The notes: a model not told the origin generated them from the sequence alone. Counted from the first letter of the stretch, positions 44,990 to 54,127 are shown. The stretch: DNA of 64,000 nucleotides from Alcaligenaceae bacterium (GCA_013416435.1 JACCEN010000018.1:1-64000), one strand, 5' to 3'. Program-made: numbers and translations.

Positions 44990-46375
44990 ATGAACTCGCA
45001 GAAAGATCCCGGCAGCACTTCGACTCCTACGAAATCGCTGGCAAGCTTCGCCAGCAACGTCGCATACGCGAAACTGGCCGAGCATGAAAAGCATGAAACG
45101 CTCAGGCATCTGCTGGATACGCTCGGCGCTTGCGCCGCGGGAATAGAGCAGCCCATTGTTCAGGCAGTAAGCGAACTGTGCCGGAAAAACGACGTGGCGC
45201 AAGGCGATGTGCCGGTCATCGGTTCTACGCTGTCCGCCGACGTCCTGACGGCTAGCTACCTCATGGCAGCGGCAGGACATGCATTGGAAATGGATGACGG
45301 AAACCGGGAAGGCTCCATTCATCCCGGCACCGTCGTCGTTCCAGCCGCCTTGGCCATGGCCCATCGACAGAACGTCGATGCAGACACTTTGTTGTCGGCC
45401 GTCATCGCCGGTTATGAAGTGGCCGTTTCGATTGCCGAATGCCTGCATCCGCACGCCAGCAAGCGGGGCTTCCAGACGACACCCGTCGCGGGGACGCTGG
45501 GTGCCGCCGCCGCGGCCGGCAGGGTGCTGGGACTTGATCCGAACGACATGGAGAGCGCACTGGGTATCGCAGCCAGCTCATCGTCCGGAATCTTCGCCTA
45601 TCTGTCGGGCGGCGGCAACATCAAGAAGCTTCATCCGGCGCATGCGGCGCGGGAAGGCGTATTCGCCGCACTGCTGGCCCAGCAAGGCATCGTGCAGGGG
45701 CCGCGCAACGTCGCCGAAACGCGCGCAGGAGTCCTTCAGGCGTTCGGCGGCCTGGAGCAATGGACCGGCAAACCGGAAAGCCGGCAAGAGCTGGCCGTCG
45801 TCCGCTCTTATCTGAAACCTTATCCCTGCTGCCGGCACATTCATCCGGCCATCGACGCCCTGCTTCGGCTTCGGATCGATCATGGCCTGCAGCCAGGCGA
45901 GGTCGCCGGCATCTCGGTAGGCACGTACGAAGCCGCCATGCCCCATGCGTCGCTTCCCTGGGACACGCTGAACGTCGCCCAATTGAGTTTTCCGTATGTC
46001 ATGGCCGTTGCCATGCTGAATGGCGCCGTCGACCTGCCGGCCTTCTCGCCGGAGAACCGCAACGACGAATCGGTGGCCCGCTTGGCAGCCAAAGTCAGTG
46101 TCCATGTCGACCCGGAATGCAATGCGCTCTATCCGGCGAACGGCCCCGCACGCGTCACCGTTACGCTGAACGACGGAAGCTCGCATGAGTTGTTCGTCCC
46201 CGAACCCATCGGGTCGCCGGATCTGCCGCTGTCCGATCAAGCGCTGGTCGAAAAATTCTGCCTTGCCACGACACAGGTCTTGAGCCGGGACGACGCCCAT
46301 GCATTGGCCGCCTCCAGCCTTGCTGGAAACACACTGCCCGACGCGCGCGCGCTGATGCGCATCCTCGCCGCATAG
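44990..46375 (+). CDS. MmgE/PrpD family protein
   Basis: A 461-residue protein of the 2-methylcitrate dehydratase / cis-aconitate decarboxylase family: AAAGHALEMDDGNREGSIHP (the substrate-site HALEMDD), HPGTVVVPAALAMA and KPYPCCRHIHPAIDALLRLR. Family members dehydrate or decarboxylate citrate-like acids, but many are uncharacterised. It lies between a flavoprotein and a Bug receptor in the same direction. A second, divergent family member is at 47523-48881. Confidence 0.85.
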   Translation: MNSQKDPGSTSTPTKSLASFASNVAYAKLAEHEKHETLRHLLDTLGACAAGIEQPIVQAVSELCRKNDVAQGDVPVIGSTLSADVLTASYLMAAAGHALEMDDGNREGSIHPGTVVVPAALAMAHRQNVDADTLLSAVIAGYEVAVSIAECLHPHASKRGFQTTPVAGTLGAAAAAGRVLGLDPNDMESALGIAASSSSGIFAYLSGGGNIKKLHPAHAAREGVFAALLAQQGIVQGPRNVAETRAGVLQAFGGLEQWTGKPESRQELAVVRSYLKPYPCCRHIHPAIDALLRLRIDHGLQPGEVAGISVGTYEAAMPHASLPWDTLNVAQLSFPYVMAVAMLNGAVDLPAFSPENRNDESVARLAAKVSVHVDPECNALYPANGPARVTVTLNDGSSHELFVPEPIGSPDLPLSDQALVEKFCLATTQVLSRDDAHALAASSLAGNTLPDARALMRILAA

Positions 46376-46470
46376 ATAGCGCCGCTGTCCGCCACGACTC
46401 AGCCTCCTGCGCACGCCGCCGTGCGCACGGACCCCGCTTTGCCTTTTTACGTTTCTACATGGAGATCAAA

Positions 46471-47475
46471 ATGAAAGCGAAGGTATTTTCGACCGTCGGA
46501 AAAATTGCGTCCATCGCATCTCTGGCGGCGCTACCGCTGCTGGCAAACGCAACGAGTCATGACGCCAGTGCGCAGAACTATCCCGACCGTGCCGTGCGCA
46601 TCGTCGTACCGTTCGCCGCAGGCGGCGCGACGGACCTTTTCGGGCGCCTCATCGCATCCGAGCTCACCGGCATACTGAAACAACAGTTCATCGTCGAGAA
46701 CAAACCGGGCGGAGGCGGAAACATAGGCTCCAACCAGGTGGCAAAAAGCGCTGCCGACGGCTACACGCTGCTGTTCGGCGCCGCCGGCAACATCGCCATC
46801 AATCCGGCACTCTTCAGCAACATGCCGTACAGCCCTTCCAAGGATCTCGCCCCCGTGGCGCTCATGGGTTCATCGATGAACGTGCTGGTGGTTCCCTCGT
46901 CGCTGCCCGTCAAATCGGTACAGGAACTGATCGCTCTGGAAAAAGCCAAGCCGGGAGAACTGAATTACGGATCGTCCGGCAATGGAGGCACCACGCACCT
47001 GTCGGGAGAATTGTTCAACAGCACGGCAAACACCAGGATCGTGCATGTTCCCTATCAGGGCAGCGGTCCGGCGATGATCGATCTGCTGGCGGCGCGCGTA
47101 CAAATGATGTTCGATAACCTGCCCTCGTCCATGCCGCATATCCAGCGCGGCGATCTAAGGGCCTTGGGCGTGACGGGAGCCAGCAGGAGCGCCCTGCTTC
47201 CCGATGTGCCGACGATAGCGGAATCGGGTCTCCCGGGATTCGAAGCCACGACGTGGTTTGGACTGTTCGCACCCGCCGGGACGCCTCCCGCCGTCATTGA
47301 GAAAATCAACGCCGCCGTGAACCAGGCAATGGCCAAGCCCGAGATCATCGAGCGCCTGCGAAAACTGGGAACCGACGTCGCTACGGGGACACCGGATAGC
47401 TTTGCCGAACTGGTGAAAAGAGATACCGAGAAATGGGCCAGGGTCATCAAGGACGCCAACATCGTCATGAATTGA
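46471..47475 (+). CDS. Tripartite tricarboxylate transporter substrate-binding protein (Bug/TctC family)
   Basis: A second periplasmic receptor of the cluster, 334 residues, with signal peptide through about ATSHDASAQN. The mature start YPDRAVRIVVPFAAGGATDL and GGGGNIGSNQVAKSAADGYT are family loops. GGAG lies 8 bases before the ATG at 46471, favouring it over 46459. Last gene of the plus-strand operon; a terminator follows. Having two receptors in one cluster suggests two related ligands or two affinities. Confidence 0.9.
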   Translation: MKAKVFSTVGKIASIASLAALPLLANATSHDASAQNYPDRAVRIVVPFAAGGATDLFGRLIASELTGILKQQFIVENKPGGGGNIGSNQVAKSAADGYTLLFGAAGNIAINPALFSNMPYSPSKDLAPVALMGSSMNVLVVPSSLPVKSVQELIALEKAKPGELNYGSSGNGGTTHLSGELFNSTANTRIVHVPYQGSGPAMIDLLAARVQMMFDNLPSSMPHIQRGDLRALGVTGASRSALLPDVPTIAESGLPGFEATTWFGLFAPAGTPPAVIEKINAAVNQAMAKPEIIERLRKLGTDVATGTPDSFAELVKRDTEKWARVIKDANIVMN

Positions 47476-47490
47476 TCTTCAACCCATGCC

Positions 47491-47515
47491 AAACCGCCCC
47501 TTCTTGGGGCGGTTT
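47491..47515. terminator. Bidirectional terminator between convergent operons
   Basis: AAACCGCCCC (47491-47500) pairs with GGGGCGGTTT (47506-47515) around TTCTT; GGTCTTTT follows on the plus strand. It serves the Bug gene and the convergent MmgE/PrpD gene. Confidence 0.85.
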
Positions 47516-47522
47516 GGTCTTT

Positions 47523-48881
47523 TCAGCGCAACATGTCGAGCAACTCGCCCCACGGCGTGGAGCCAAGTCTAGCGATGCTGTCCGGCGCCAACAACGACGC
47601 GAGCCCCGGAAGCACCGGGACCGACAGTTCACGGATTTTTTGCTCCAGCACCGACTCGGGCAGAGGACGATCAGGCCCGCCCTGGGCGCTCAGGCACTCC
47701 GACTCGTGAACCCGGCCTTCGGTGGTGAGGATCACCACCTTTGCGGGCCGATCGTGCGGCGGCACCAGCGCCTCCTCGTACGGCCTGAGCTCCACGATCC
47801 TGCGCAGATGCGCCACCTGAGGATCGTGCAGCGCGTCGCTCGAGAACGCCCGGGCGCTTCCGGTGCCGAACACGAAAGGAGCGGCCACCATGTGCGGCAT
47901 CGAGAACTTCGCGCCCAAAGTGGTCGACGGTTCGGGGTTCGATAGAGTGAGCGCCAAGGGATGCGTATAGACGACGATGCTTCGAATCCGGCCGGCATCC
48001 AAGGCATGCGACCGGACGAGCTCGAGCACCGCCTCGACCGCGGAGTGCCCATGCTGGCAACACGCGTAGATTTTGTGATAACCCGACGCTATGGACCATT
48101 CGATGCCCAATTGATCGTCCAGCGCGTTGAAGTTTTCAGCTGCCCCGAGGATGTCGCGATAAACCGCTGGTATGCTGGATTCCGCGCCTTGAATACCGCA
48201 TGCCGCCCAATCGGCGCACTGCAGACCATTGACTGCGCCGGCAGCAGCCCAACCATTGCGGACAAGCACGCCTTCCACCAGATGAGGACGCGGCCCCATG
48301 GAGGCGGTGGTTGCCGCCGCGGTGACGGCGCCAAACAATTCGGCGGCATTTCCGCCGCGCGCAATCACCACGCCCGCCGCCGCGCCTATGCTTGACCAGA
48401 GGGCGTGGCCATGCACGGCAGGCTGAGCAAACCGGAAGCTCATTGCAATTCGCGTCACGACCTCATAAGCCAGTACCAATGCCCGCAAGACTTGCGTATA
48501 TCGAAGGCCCAGGGCTTGCGCTTCTGCTAGCAAGGCGGGCAATACGTAAATACCGGCATGGCAAATCGTCCTGCGAAATCCTTCGTCCAGCTCGCACCAA
48601 TTTCCTGCAAGCGCATTCAGTGAAGCCGCCTGGAAACGGTCGGCCGCAGGGAGACCGGCGGCAAAAACGGCAGATTCGGCGCATCGGGGCCTGGACAGCA
48701 CTTTTTCGCGATAGCGCGCGGGTTCGGGCTCCAGCGAGCCCGCAATCATGGCCGAAATATCATCCGACAATACAAGAACCGCCCTCTTCCGTACGGACTC
48801 CGGCATGTCTTCCCAGCGGCAAGCCGTCACCCATTCGCAAAGCCGGTTCAAGCCGGCGGAAAATTCATCTGTCTGGTTCAC
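47523..48881 (-). CDS. MmgE/PrpD family protein, second copy in cluster
   Basis: About 452 residues from a GTG start at 48881, chosen for the GGAAGG site 5 bases upstream; an ATG at 48971 would overlap the gntR end. It contains LNALAGNWCELDEGFRRTIC, where the family's HALExDD site is altered to NWCELDEG, and SGYHKIYACCQHGHSAVEAV, the equivalent of KPYPCCRHIHPA. The divergent active-site region suggests a different substrate from the 44990-46375 copy. It lies 55 bases downstream of gntR, same strand. Confidence 0.8.
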   Translation of the reverse strand: MNQTDEFSAGLNRLCEWVTACRWEDMPESVRKRAVLVLSDDISAMIAGSLEPEPARYREKVLSRPRCAESAVFAAGLPAADRFQAASLNALAGNWCELDEGFRRTICHAGIYVLPALLAEAQALGLRYTQVLRALVLAYEVVTRIAMSFRFAQPAVHGHALWSSIGAAAGVVIARGGNAAELFGAVTAAATTASMGPRPHLVEGVLVRNGWAAAGAVNGLQCADWAACGIQGAESSIPAVYRDILGAAENFNALDDQLGIEWSIASGYHKIYACCQHGHSAVEAVLELVRSHALDAGRIRSIVVYTHPLALTLSNPEPSTTLGAKFSMPHMVAAPFVFGTGSARAFSSDALHDPQVAHLRRIVELRPYEEALVPPHDRPAKVVILTTEGRVHESECLSAQGGPDRPLPESVLEQKIRELSVPVLPGLASLLAPDSIARLGSTPWGELLDMLR

Positions 48882-48936
48882 TGTTTCCTTCCGTTGCTTG
48901 GCTGCGGTTGATCGTGCAGAAATTTCCAGTCTTCGT

Positions 48937-49623
48937 TCACTGCCGGACTGTATCGGGCAGGTGCCGGACAAGATGGTTGGCCGCCCGCTCGATGTGTGAG
49001 CGCATCAGAGACTCGGCAAGGCCGCCGTCCCGGCTTTTTATGGCGCGCACAATCTGCCAGTGCTCGGCGTAAGCGTCGTCCTTGCGCTCCAGTACCGTGC
49101 CGGAATGCCGACGATAAATCCGAAGCAGGTGATACAGATCGCCGCAGAGCGCGGCGATGATGCGCTGATTTCCAGAGGCCCGGACGATGCGCTCGTGGAA
49201 GTCGAAGACCCGCGGCTGCTCGGCTCCACTGACGCGCTGCTGCCGGTCCTGCTCCATTTCGCTCAGAAGCGCGTCGATTTCATCGTCGGGCATGCGTTGC
49301 GTCGCAAGGTTACAGGCCATGCCTTCCAAGGCCATGCGCATCTGGAACAGTTCCAGTGCGGACTCCGCCGACAGGGACATGACCCGCGCCTTGATGTATG
49401 GCTCGCGGGTGACGAGCTGGATGCCCTGCAACCGCCGTATGGCTTCGCGGACCGGCCCCCGGCTCACGCCGAATTCTTGCGCCATCGACACCTCGTTGAT
49501 GACGCTGCCCGGCGCCAGGCGGCCGTCGTAGATGGCGTCGAGAATTCTTTGAAAGACGGCGTCCGCCAGGGGAATCTGAGTCTCTTGTTTGTTGATTACC
49601 GTTACGGTCGCGCTCATGTTCAT
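48937..49623 (-). CDS. GntR family regulator, FCD subfamily
   Basis: 228 residues: an N-terminal winged helix (about 20-88, INEVSMAQEFGVSRGPVREA with IRRLQGIQLVTREPYIKARV) and an all-helical FCD ligand domain with metal/ligand positions in FDFHERIVRASGNQRI, the HWQIVRAI segment and SLMRSHIERAANHLV. FCD regulators are usually repressors released by a carboxylate of the pathway they control. Its own promoter carries an 18-bp operator identical to that of the lyase gene, which points to autoregulation and control of the whole 35157-49623 cluster. Confidence 0.9.
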   Translation of the reverse strand: MNMSATVTVINKQETQIPLADAVFQRILDAIYDGRLAPGSVINEVSMAQEFGVSRGPVREAIRRLQGIQLVTREPYIKARVMSLSAESALELFQMRMALEGMACNLATQRMPDDEIDALLSEMEQDRQQRVSGAEQPRVFDFHERIVRASGNQRIIAALCGDLYHLLRIYRRHSGTVLERKDDAYAEHWQIVRAIKSRDGGLAESLMRSHIERAANHLVRHLPDTVRQ

Positions 49624-49632
49624 AGTGTTCCT

Positions 49633-49669
49633 AGGCTATCAAACACTTTGTAAAAGTGTCAACTCTTTT
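49633..49669 (-). promoter_or_regulatory. gntR promoter and operator
   Basis: AAAAGTGTCAACTCTTTT (49652-49669) contains minus-strand TTGACA (49657-49662), followed after 18 bases by TAGCCT (49633-49638). The operator starts 29 bases upstream of the gntR start codon. Confidence 0.65.
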
Positions 49670-49690
49670 TCCTTAATAAAACAAATCCTA

Positions 49691-49720
49691 GGGGTCAGAC
49701 CCCGTACGGGGTCCGACCCC
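49691..49720. repeat. GGGGTCAGACCCC palindromic repeat copy
   Basis: A mixed copy (GGGGTCAGACCCC with GGGGTCCGACCCC) in the divergent gap between gntR and the FUSC gene. It is among the few copies lying upstream of genes. Confidence 0.9.
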
Positions 49721-49766
49721 TCAGAGTTGTCTATACTCCCTACTTCCATCTCCGTTTCGGACATGT

Positions 49767-52001
49767 ATGGTATCTCGCATTCCGCAGCTTCAGCGCTTCG
49801 TGTACAGCCATTATTTTTATGGCGGACTGCGGCAGGCCGTAGGCGTGCTGCTGCCGGCACTGGTCCTTGTCGGCGCCATGCAAATGTACAGCGTCGGGAT
49901 GATTGCGGCCGTAGGCGCGGGATGCGTGGCCATTCTGGACCAGCCCGGCGGCCCTCGGCGCTACGGTACCAACGGCATGCTGGCCGCAATGATGCTAGGC
50001 TCCGCAACCGTCCTGCTGACCGGCCTCGCTTCCTCGCACAGCCTGTTCATCTGGCTGCTCGTCCCGACGCTGTGCTTCGCGTTCTCCATGCTCACAGTGT
50101 TCGGCAAGCAAGGCGGCCTGCTCGGATTCGCCTGCCTGCTGATCATGACGTTGACGATGCGCATCCCACTGAGTCCGCACGAAGTGCTGCAGCACACGCT
50201 TTATTCTTTCGGAGGCGGCGCCTTTTATTTTCTCTTCAGCTTTGCCACCCATCGAATCTTCTGGCATCGCGAAGAACAGCATACGCTGTCGGCGGCGCTG
50301 TTTGCAACCGCCGACTACATGGCTGCGCGTTCCGCATTCTACGATGTAAACACTGAACTGGAAGCCAACTATAGGCGTCTGATCCATGCGCAATCGGCCA
50401 TGACGGAAAAACACCAGGCGGCTCGCGACACCGTACTGCGCGAACTGCCGCGCGGTCAGGGAAGAAACGACAAGCTGCGGATCGCGTCGCTGAACGTCTT
50501 CATCGACATGGTGGCCCTGCTGGACACGCTGGTAGCCACTCATACCGACTATGCCACCCTGCGCCGCCGCGTGCCGGACAGCGACGTGCTGATTTTCGCC
50601 CGCGACGCCTTGCGCAAGCTTTCCGGCAACGTCGAACATATCGCGCTGTGCGTGGCGCGGGACAAAGCCGCCAGCGAGCGCAACAGCGTCAAGGCCGAAT
50701 TGCGCGCCATCGAATTTGAATTGGTAAGCTACCGTACCGACGGCATGGCCGAGCGCGAGCCGGAAATCTACGCACTGCTGGTGCAGATCCTGCGCCGCCT
50801 GCGCAACGCGACGCGGCTGGTGGAGCGCATGGCACATCACACCGGCAAGCAGGCCAGCATCGAACTGGTGGACATGCGGCTGGACAAATCCCTGGATCGT
50901 TTCCTGTCGAGGCAGACCTGGCGGCTCGGCATGTTCACCAGCAATCTTCGGCTGGACTCCTCGCACTGCCGGTACGCGCTCAGGGTGGCCATGGCCGCGG
51001 TGCTGGCGCTGACCGTCTCCGCCGCGCTGGCCCGGACCGGCTTGCTGAATCGCGTGGTTCCGGGACTCAGCGCCCACAGCTACTGGATCGTCCTGACCAT
51101 CCTGGTGGTCATGAAGCCCGGTTTCGCTCTCACGCGGCAACGCAATGGCTGGCGCCTTATCGGCACGCTGATCGGATGCGGCCTGGCCCTGGCTCTATTC
51201 AAGTCGACCGAGAACACCGACGTCTACCTTGCCGTCCTGGTCATCGCCTGCGTGCTGGGCTACAGCCTGATACTCGTCAACTTCATGCTCGCCGCCCTCT
51301 TCAACACGGTTTTCGTGTTGCTGGCATTCCATTTCCTGACCCCTGACGGCAGTTCCGTCATTGGAGAGCGTCTTGTCGATACGCTCCTGGGCTGCGGCAT
51401 CGCGCTGCTGTGCAGCTATGTCCTGCCTTGGTGGGAGCACAGCTATATGGGGTCGTTGGCGAGGGCTCTGAAGAACGCCAATCAGGAGTTCCTGCGCACC
51501 GGCCTGGTTTTCGCGGACCTGGCCAGGGCCAGATTGCGGTCGTCGGCGATGGCGGCGGACCGAGCGGCCTTGACGGCACTGCCCGGTGAGGAGGAAGTGC
51601 TTCCCGGCGAGGGCATTGTCGAAGAGGCGGAAGTGCGCTGGCGGCTTGCGCGCAAAAACATGCATATCGCCTTCAGCAATTTCGCGGCCGCTTTCTACCG
51701 CATGATGGACGAACCCATCAAGCGTCAGAAAAATGTGCCCGAGCTGAACAACCTCCTGATCCAGAACCACGTCCTGGCGCTGCAAATCACGTCGGCCATA
51801 CCCATATTGTGCAATCTGGAACAGGTGCCACCCGGCATTCAGTCATCTCTGGACGCCATCCAGGCCTATCTGGACGACAAAGACGCCGAACCGCCTGCCT
51901 CCATAGAAACCGAGGGCGAGCTGGCGACGCTCGCCTACCCGCTGAGGCAAATGGTGAAAGCCTCGCAACTGGTCCGCCAGGAAATGCGCAGCATTCAATA
52001 G
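49767..52001 (+). CDS. FUSC family inner-membrane transporter (YccS/YhfK-like)
   Basis: 744 residues with two groups of about five to six membrane segments (about 20-165 and 405-560) separated and followed by cytoplasmic helical regions. This is the duplicated fusaric-acid-resistance/aromatic carboxylate efflux layout. SAHSYWIVLTILVVMKPGFA with LTRQRNGWRLIGTLIGCGLA is the hallmark second-half block. The substrate is not predictable; relatives export aromatic acids. A repeat pair follows the stop. Confidence 0.85.
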   Translation: MVSRIPQLQRFVYSHYFYGGLRQAVGVLLPALVLVGAMQMYSVGMIAAVGAGCVAILDQPGGPRRYGTNGMLAAMMLGSATVLLTGLASSHSLFIWLLVPTLCFAFSMLTVFGKQGGLLGFACLLIMTLTMRIPLSPHEVLQHTLYSFGGGAFYFLFSFATHRIFWHREEQHTLSAALFATADYMAARSAFYDVNTELEANYRRLIHAQSAMTEKHQAARDTVLRELPRGQGRNDKLRIASLNVFIDMVALLDTLVATHTDYATLRRRVPDSDVLIFARDALRKLSGNVEHIALCVARDKAASERNSVKAELRAIEFELVSYRTDGMAEREPEIYALLVQILRRLRNATRLVERMAHHTGKQASIELVDMRLDKSLDRFLSRQTWRLGMFTSNLRLDSSHCRYALRVAMAAVLALTVSAALARTGLLNRVVPGLSAHSYWIVLTILVVMKPGFALTRQRNGWRLIGTLIGCGLALALFKSTENTDVYLAVLVIACVLGYSLILVNFMLAALFNTVFVLLAFHFLTPDGSSVIGERLVDTLLGCGIALLCSYVLPWWEHSYMGSLARALKNANQEFLRTGLVFADLARARLRSSAMAADRAALTALPGEEEVLPGEGIVEEAEVRWRLARKNMHIAFSNFAAAFYRMMDEPIKRQKNVPELNNLLIQNHVLALQITSAIPILCNLEQVPPGIQSSLDAIQAYLDDKDAEPPASIETEGELATLAYPLRQMVKASQLVRQEMRSIQ

Positions 52002-52018
52002 CTTGCGAGCGGCGCCCT

Positions 52019-52114
52019 GGGGTCAGACCCTGTTCGGGGCCTGACCCCTTCATGACGGGCCGTCCATCAAGCCGCAGGGCACCAGGGGTCAGACCCCATC
52101 CGGGGTCTGACCCC
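52019..52114. repeat. Two palindromic repeat copies between FUSC gene and yaaA
   Basis: Copies are at 52019-52048 (GGGGTCAGACCCT variant) and 52085-52114. The second provides the last codons and stop of yaaA. Confidence 0.95.
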
Positions 52115-52886
52115 TTCGGCGGAACACGAGCCGGTCGGCCGAGGACTCGGCTGCCGCGAACGCATAGCCTTCGCTGTCAAAGCCGGACAGGTCCTCGGGC
52201 TTGACGACCCTGTTCTCGATCACGTAGCGCGCCATCAAGCCCCGTGCGCGCTTGGCATGGAAACTGATGACTTTCCAAACACCGTTCTTATAGTCCTGGA
52301 ACACACATTGCACGACCCGCGCACGCAGCATCTTTTTATCCACGGACTTGAAATACTCTTCGGACGCAAGATTGAGCACTATGGGGGCTCGCTTGCCGGG
52401 CAAGGCCGCCAATTGCTCGTTCAAGCAGGCTGATATCTTTTCGCCCCAAAACTCATACAGATTCTTGCCCCGCTTCGTGGCGAGCCCGGTGCCCATTTCA
52501 AGGCGATAAGGCCGCATGAGATCGAGCGGACGGAGCACGCCATACAAGCCGCTCAATAAGGCGATATGCTGCTGAGCCCATTTCAGCTGCGCATCGGAAA
52601 GCGTGGGCGCATCCAGCCCTTCGTAGACGTCTCCGTTGAACGCAAGCACCGCCTGCCTGGAGTTGGACAGATCGAATGCCGGCTGCCACTCGGCATAGCG
52701 CTGAACATTCAGTTCGGCCAAGGCATCGCTGAGCTTCATCAGGGACGCGATATCGGCAGCGGACTTTTTTTTCAGGACGGCAATCAGTTCGGCCGCATCG
52801 TCAATGAACAAGGGCTGCGTATGCAGCGCCGTGCGTACGGGCGAGTCATAATCCAGCTTCTTGGCCGGCGAAAGTAGCAACAGCAT
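52089..52886 (-). CDS. yaaA: YaaA family peroxide stress protein, C-terminus from repeat
   Basis: YaaA (DUF328) limits intracellular iron and DNA damage under peroxide stress. The 265-residue protein starts [20 protein letters not shown] and has [40 protein letters not shown] and [25 protein letters not shown] precedes the start. The last residues, GQTPDGV and the TGA, are read from the palindromic repeat, so the end of the gene has been overwritten after the family's GFDFxGYxF-type end ([20 protein letters not shown]). The core is intact. Confidence 0.93.
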   Translation of the reverse strand: MLLLLSPAKKLDYDSPVRTALHTQPLFIDDAAELIAVLKKKSAADIASLMKLSDALAELNVQRYAEWQPAFDLSNSRQAVLAFNGDVYEGLDAPTLSDAQLKWAQQHIALLSGLYGVLRPLDLMRPYRLEMGTGLATKRGKNLYEFWGEKISACLNEQLAALPGKRAPIVLNLASEEYFKSVDKKMLRARVVQCVFQDYKNGVWKVISFHAKRARGLMARYVIENRVVKPEDLSGFDSEGYAFAAAESSADRLVFRRRGQTPDGV

Positions 52887-52973
52887 TTCTATCCTTCTTT
52901 GAATGGTGCGCGGACGAGCGCGAACCGGCGGCCTGAACCGCCGGAATCCCGGTCAACGTCGGACCGCAATGAT

Positions 52974-53756
52974 TCAGCGGGCGGTCCAGCCGCCATCGAG
53001 CGACAATGTCGTGCCGGTCATTTGGTCCGCACCCTCGGACGCCAGGAATACCGCTGCTGCGCCGAGCTGCTTGGGCGTGACGAACTGCAGCGAAGGCTGC
53101 TTTTCAGCAAGCAGCTCTTTGGCGGCGTCTTCTACCGAGACATCGAGCTTCTGTGCGAGCGCTTCGATTTGTTTTTCGACCAGCGGCGTGCGCACCCAGC
53201 CAGGACATATGGCGTTGCAGGTAATGCCCGAGCCCGCGTTCTCCAGCGCCGTGACTTTGGTCAGTCCGACCACGCCGTGCTTCGCGGCAACATACGCGGA
53301 CTTGTACGCTGAAGCCACCAACCCATGAGCCGATGCGATGTTGATGATGCGGCCCCACCCTTTTTTCTTCATGTACGGCAGCACGGCGGCGGTACCATGA
53401 AAAACGGCCGAAAGATTCAGCGCGATGATCGCATCCCAGCGCTCGGCGGGAAAGCTCTCGATAGGGTCGGTGTGCTGTATGCCCGCGTTGTTGACCAGGA
53501 TATCTATGCCACCCAGCGCGCTGGCCGCCTGGTCGATGAAAGCCCGGGTGGCATCGCCGCGCATCAGGTCGGCATTGATATAGCAGACTTTCACGTCGTA
53601 CTCGAGCTCCAGATTGATGCGCTGCTTTTCTATTTCGTCCGCATCGCCAAATCCGTTGATGACGAGATTGGTGCCATTGGCGGCCAATTCGCGTGCGATG
53701 GCCAACCCTATCCCGCTCGTCGAACCCGTGACAACCGCATTTTTTCCTATAAGCAT
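52974..53756 (-). CDS. 3-hydroxybutyrate dehydrogenase (short-chain dehydrogenase)
   Basis: A 260-residue SDR that oxidises D-3-hydroxybutyrate to acetoacetate. It has the NAD site VVTGSTSGIGLAIARELA, NNAGIQH, catalytic Ser in INIASAHGLVAS, the YxxxK in SAYVAAKHGVVGLTKVTALE and the family-specific CPGWVRTPLVEKQIEALA, which identifies the BdhA/HBDH group. The start at 53756 (MLIGKNAVVTG) has AAAGGGG upstream; the frame extends to 53786. Single gene, probably for polyhydroxybutyrate turnover. Confidence 0.92.
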   Translation of the reverse strand: MLIGKNAVVTGSTSGIGLAIARELAANGTNLVINGFGDADEIEKQRINLELEYDVKVCYINADLMRGDATRAFIDQAASALGGIDILVNNAGIQHTDPIESFPAERWDAIIALNLSAVFHGTAAVLPYMKKKGWGRIINIASAHGLVASAYKSAYVAAKHGVVGLTKVTALENAGSGITCNAICPGWVRTPLVEKQIEALAQKLDVSVEDAAKELLAEKQPSLQFVTPKQLGAAAVFLASEGADQMTGTTLSLDGGWTAR

Positions 53757-53982
53757 AGCGCCCCTTTCTTTGATCAAGCTGGTCAATGCTCATAGTTTAC
53801 CGCCCTGAACCCCGACATTTGGCCAATATAGGCAGGAAGAAAAAAGCGATTATGATTTTTCTCGGATTCTTGCTAGAATATCGCTCTTTGCCGATCCAGC
53901 AAGGGCGCTTTCGACTACGCGGGCCTTGCTTGCCAACACTTTTACAGTGAACGTGGCTAGGCAATCAGCCAAGCAGGAACCA

Positions 53983-54072
53983 GGACAGGTGGCAGAGTGG
54001 TCGAATGCGCCGGACTCGAAATCCGGTATACGTTTAGGCGTATCGTGAGTTCGAATCTCACCCTGTCCGCCA
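53983..54072 (+). tRNA. tRNA-Ser (anticodon CGA)
   Basis: A 90-nt class II tRNA: GGACAGG/CCTGTCC acceptor, anticodon CGA in CTCGAAA, long variable arm TATACGTTTAGGCGTATC, T-loop GTTCGAATC, discriminator G and encoded CCA. The segment downstream (54271-56460) mixes real and broken genes; tRNA-Ser genes are common integration sites, but I see no duplicated tRNA end within the window. Confidence 0.95.
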
Positions 54073-54098
54073 GTGAATTCAGGCACTTACAGCACGAC

Positions 54099-54127
54099 AA
54101 AGCCACCTAAATAGGTGGCTTTTATTT
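54099..54127 (+). terminator. Rho-independent terminator after tRNA-Ser
   Basis: AAAGCCACCT pairs with AGGTGGCTTT around AAAT, followed by TTATTTT, 27 bases past the tRNA end. Confidence 0.85.
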
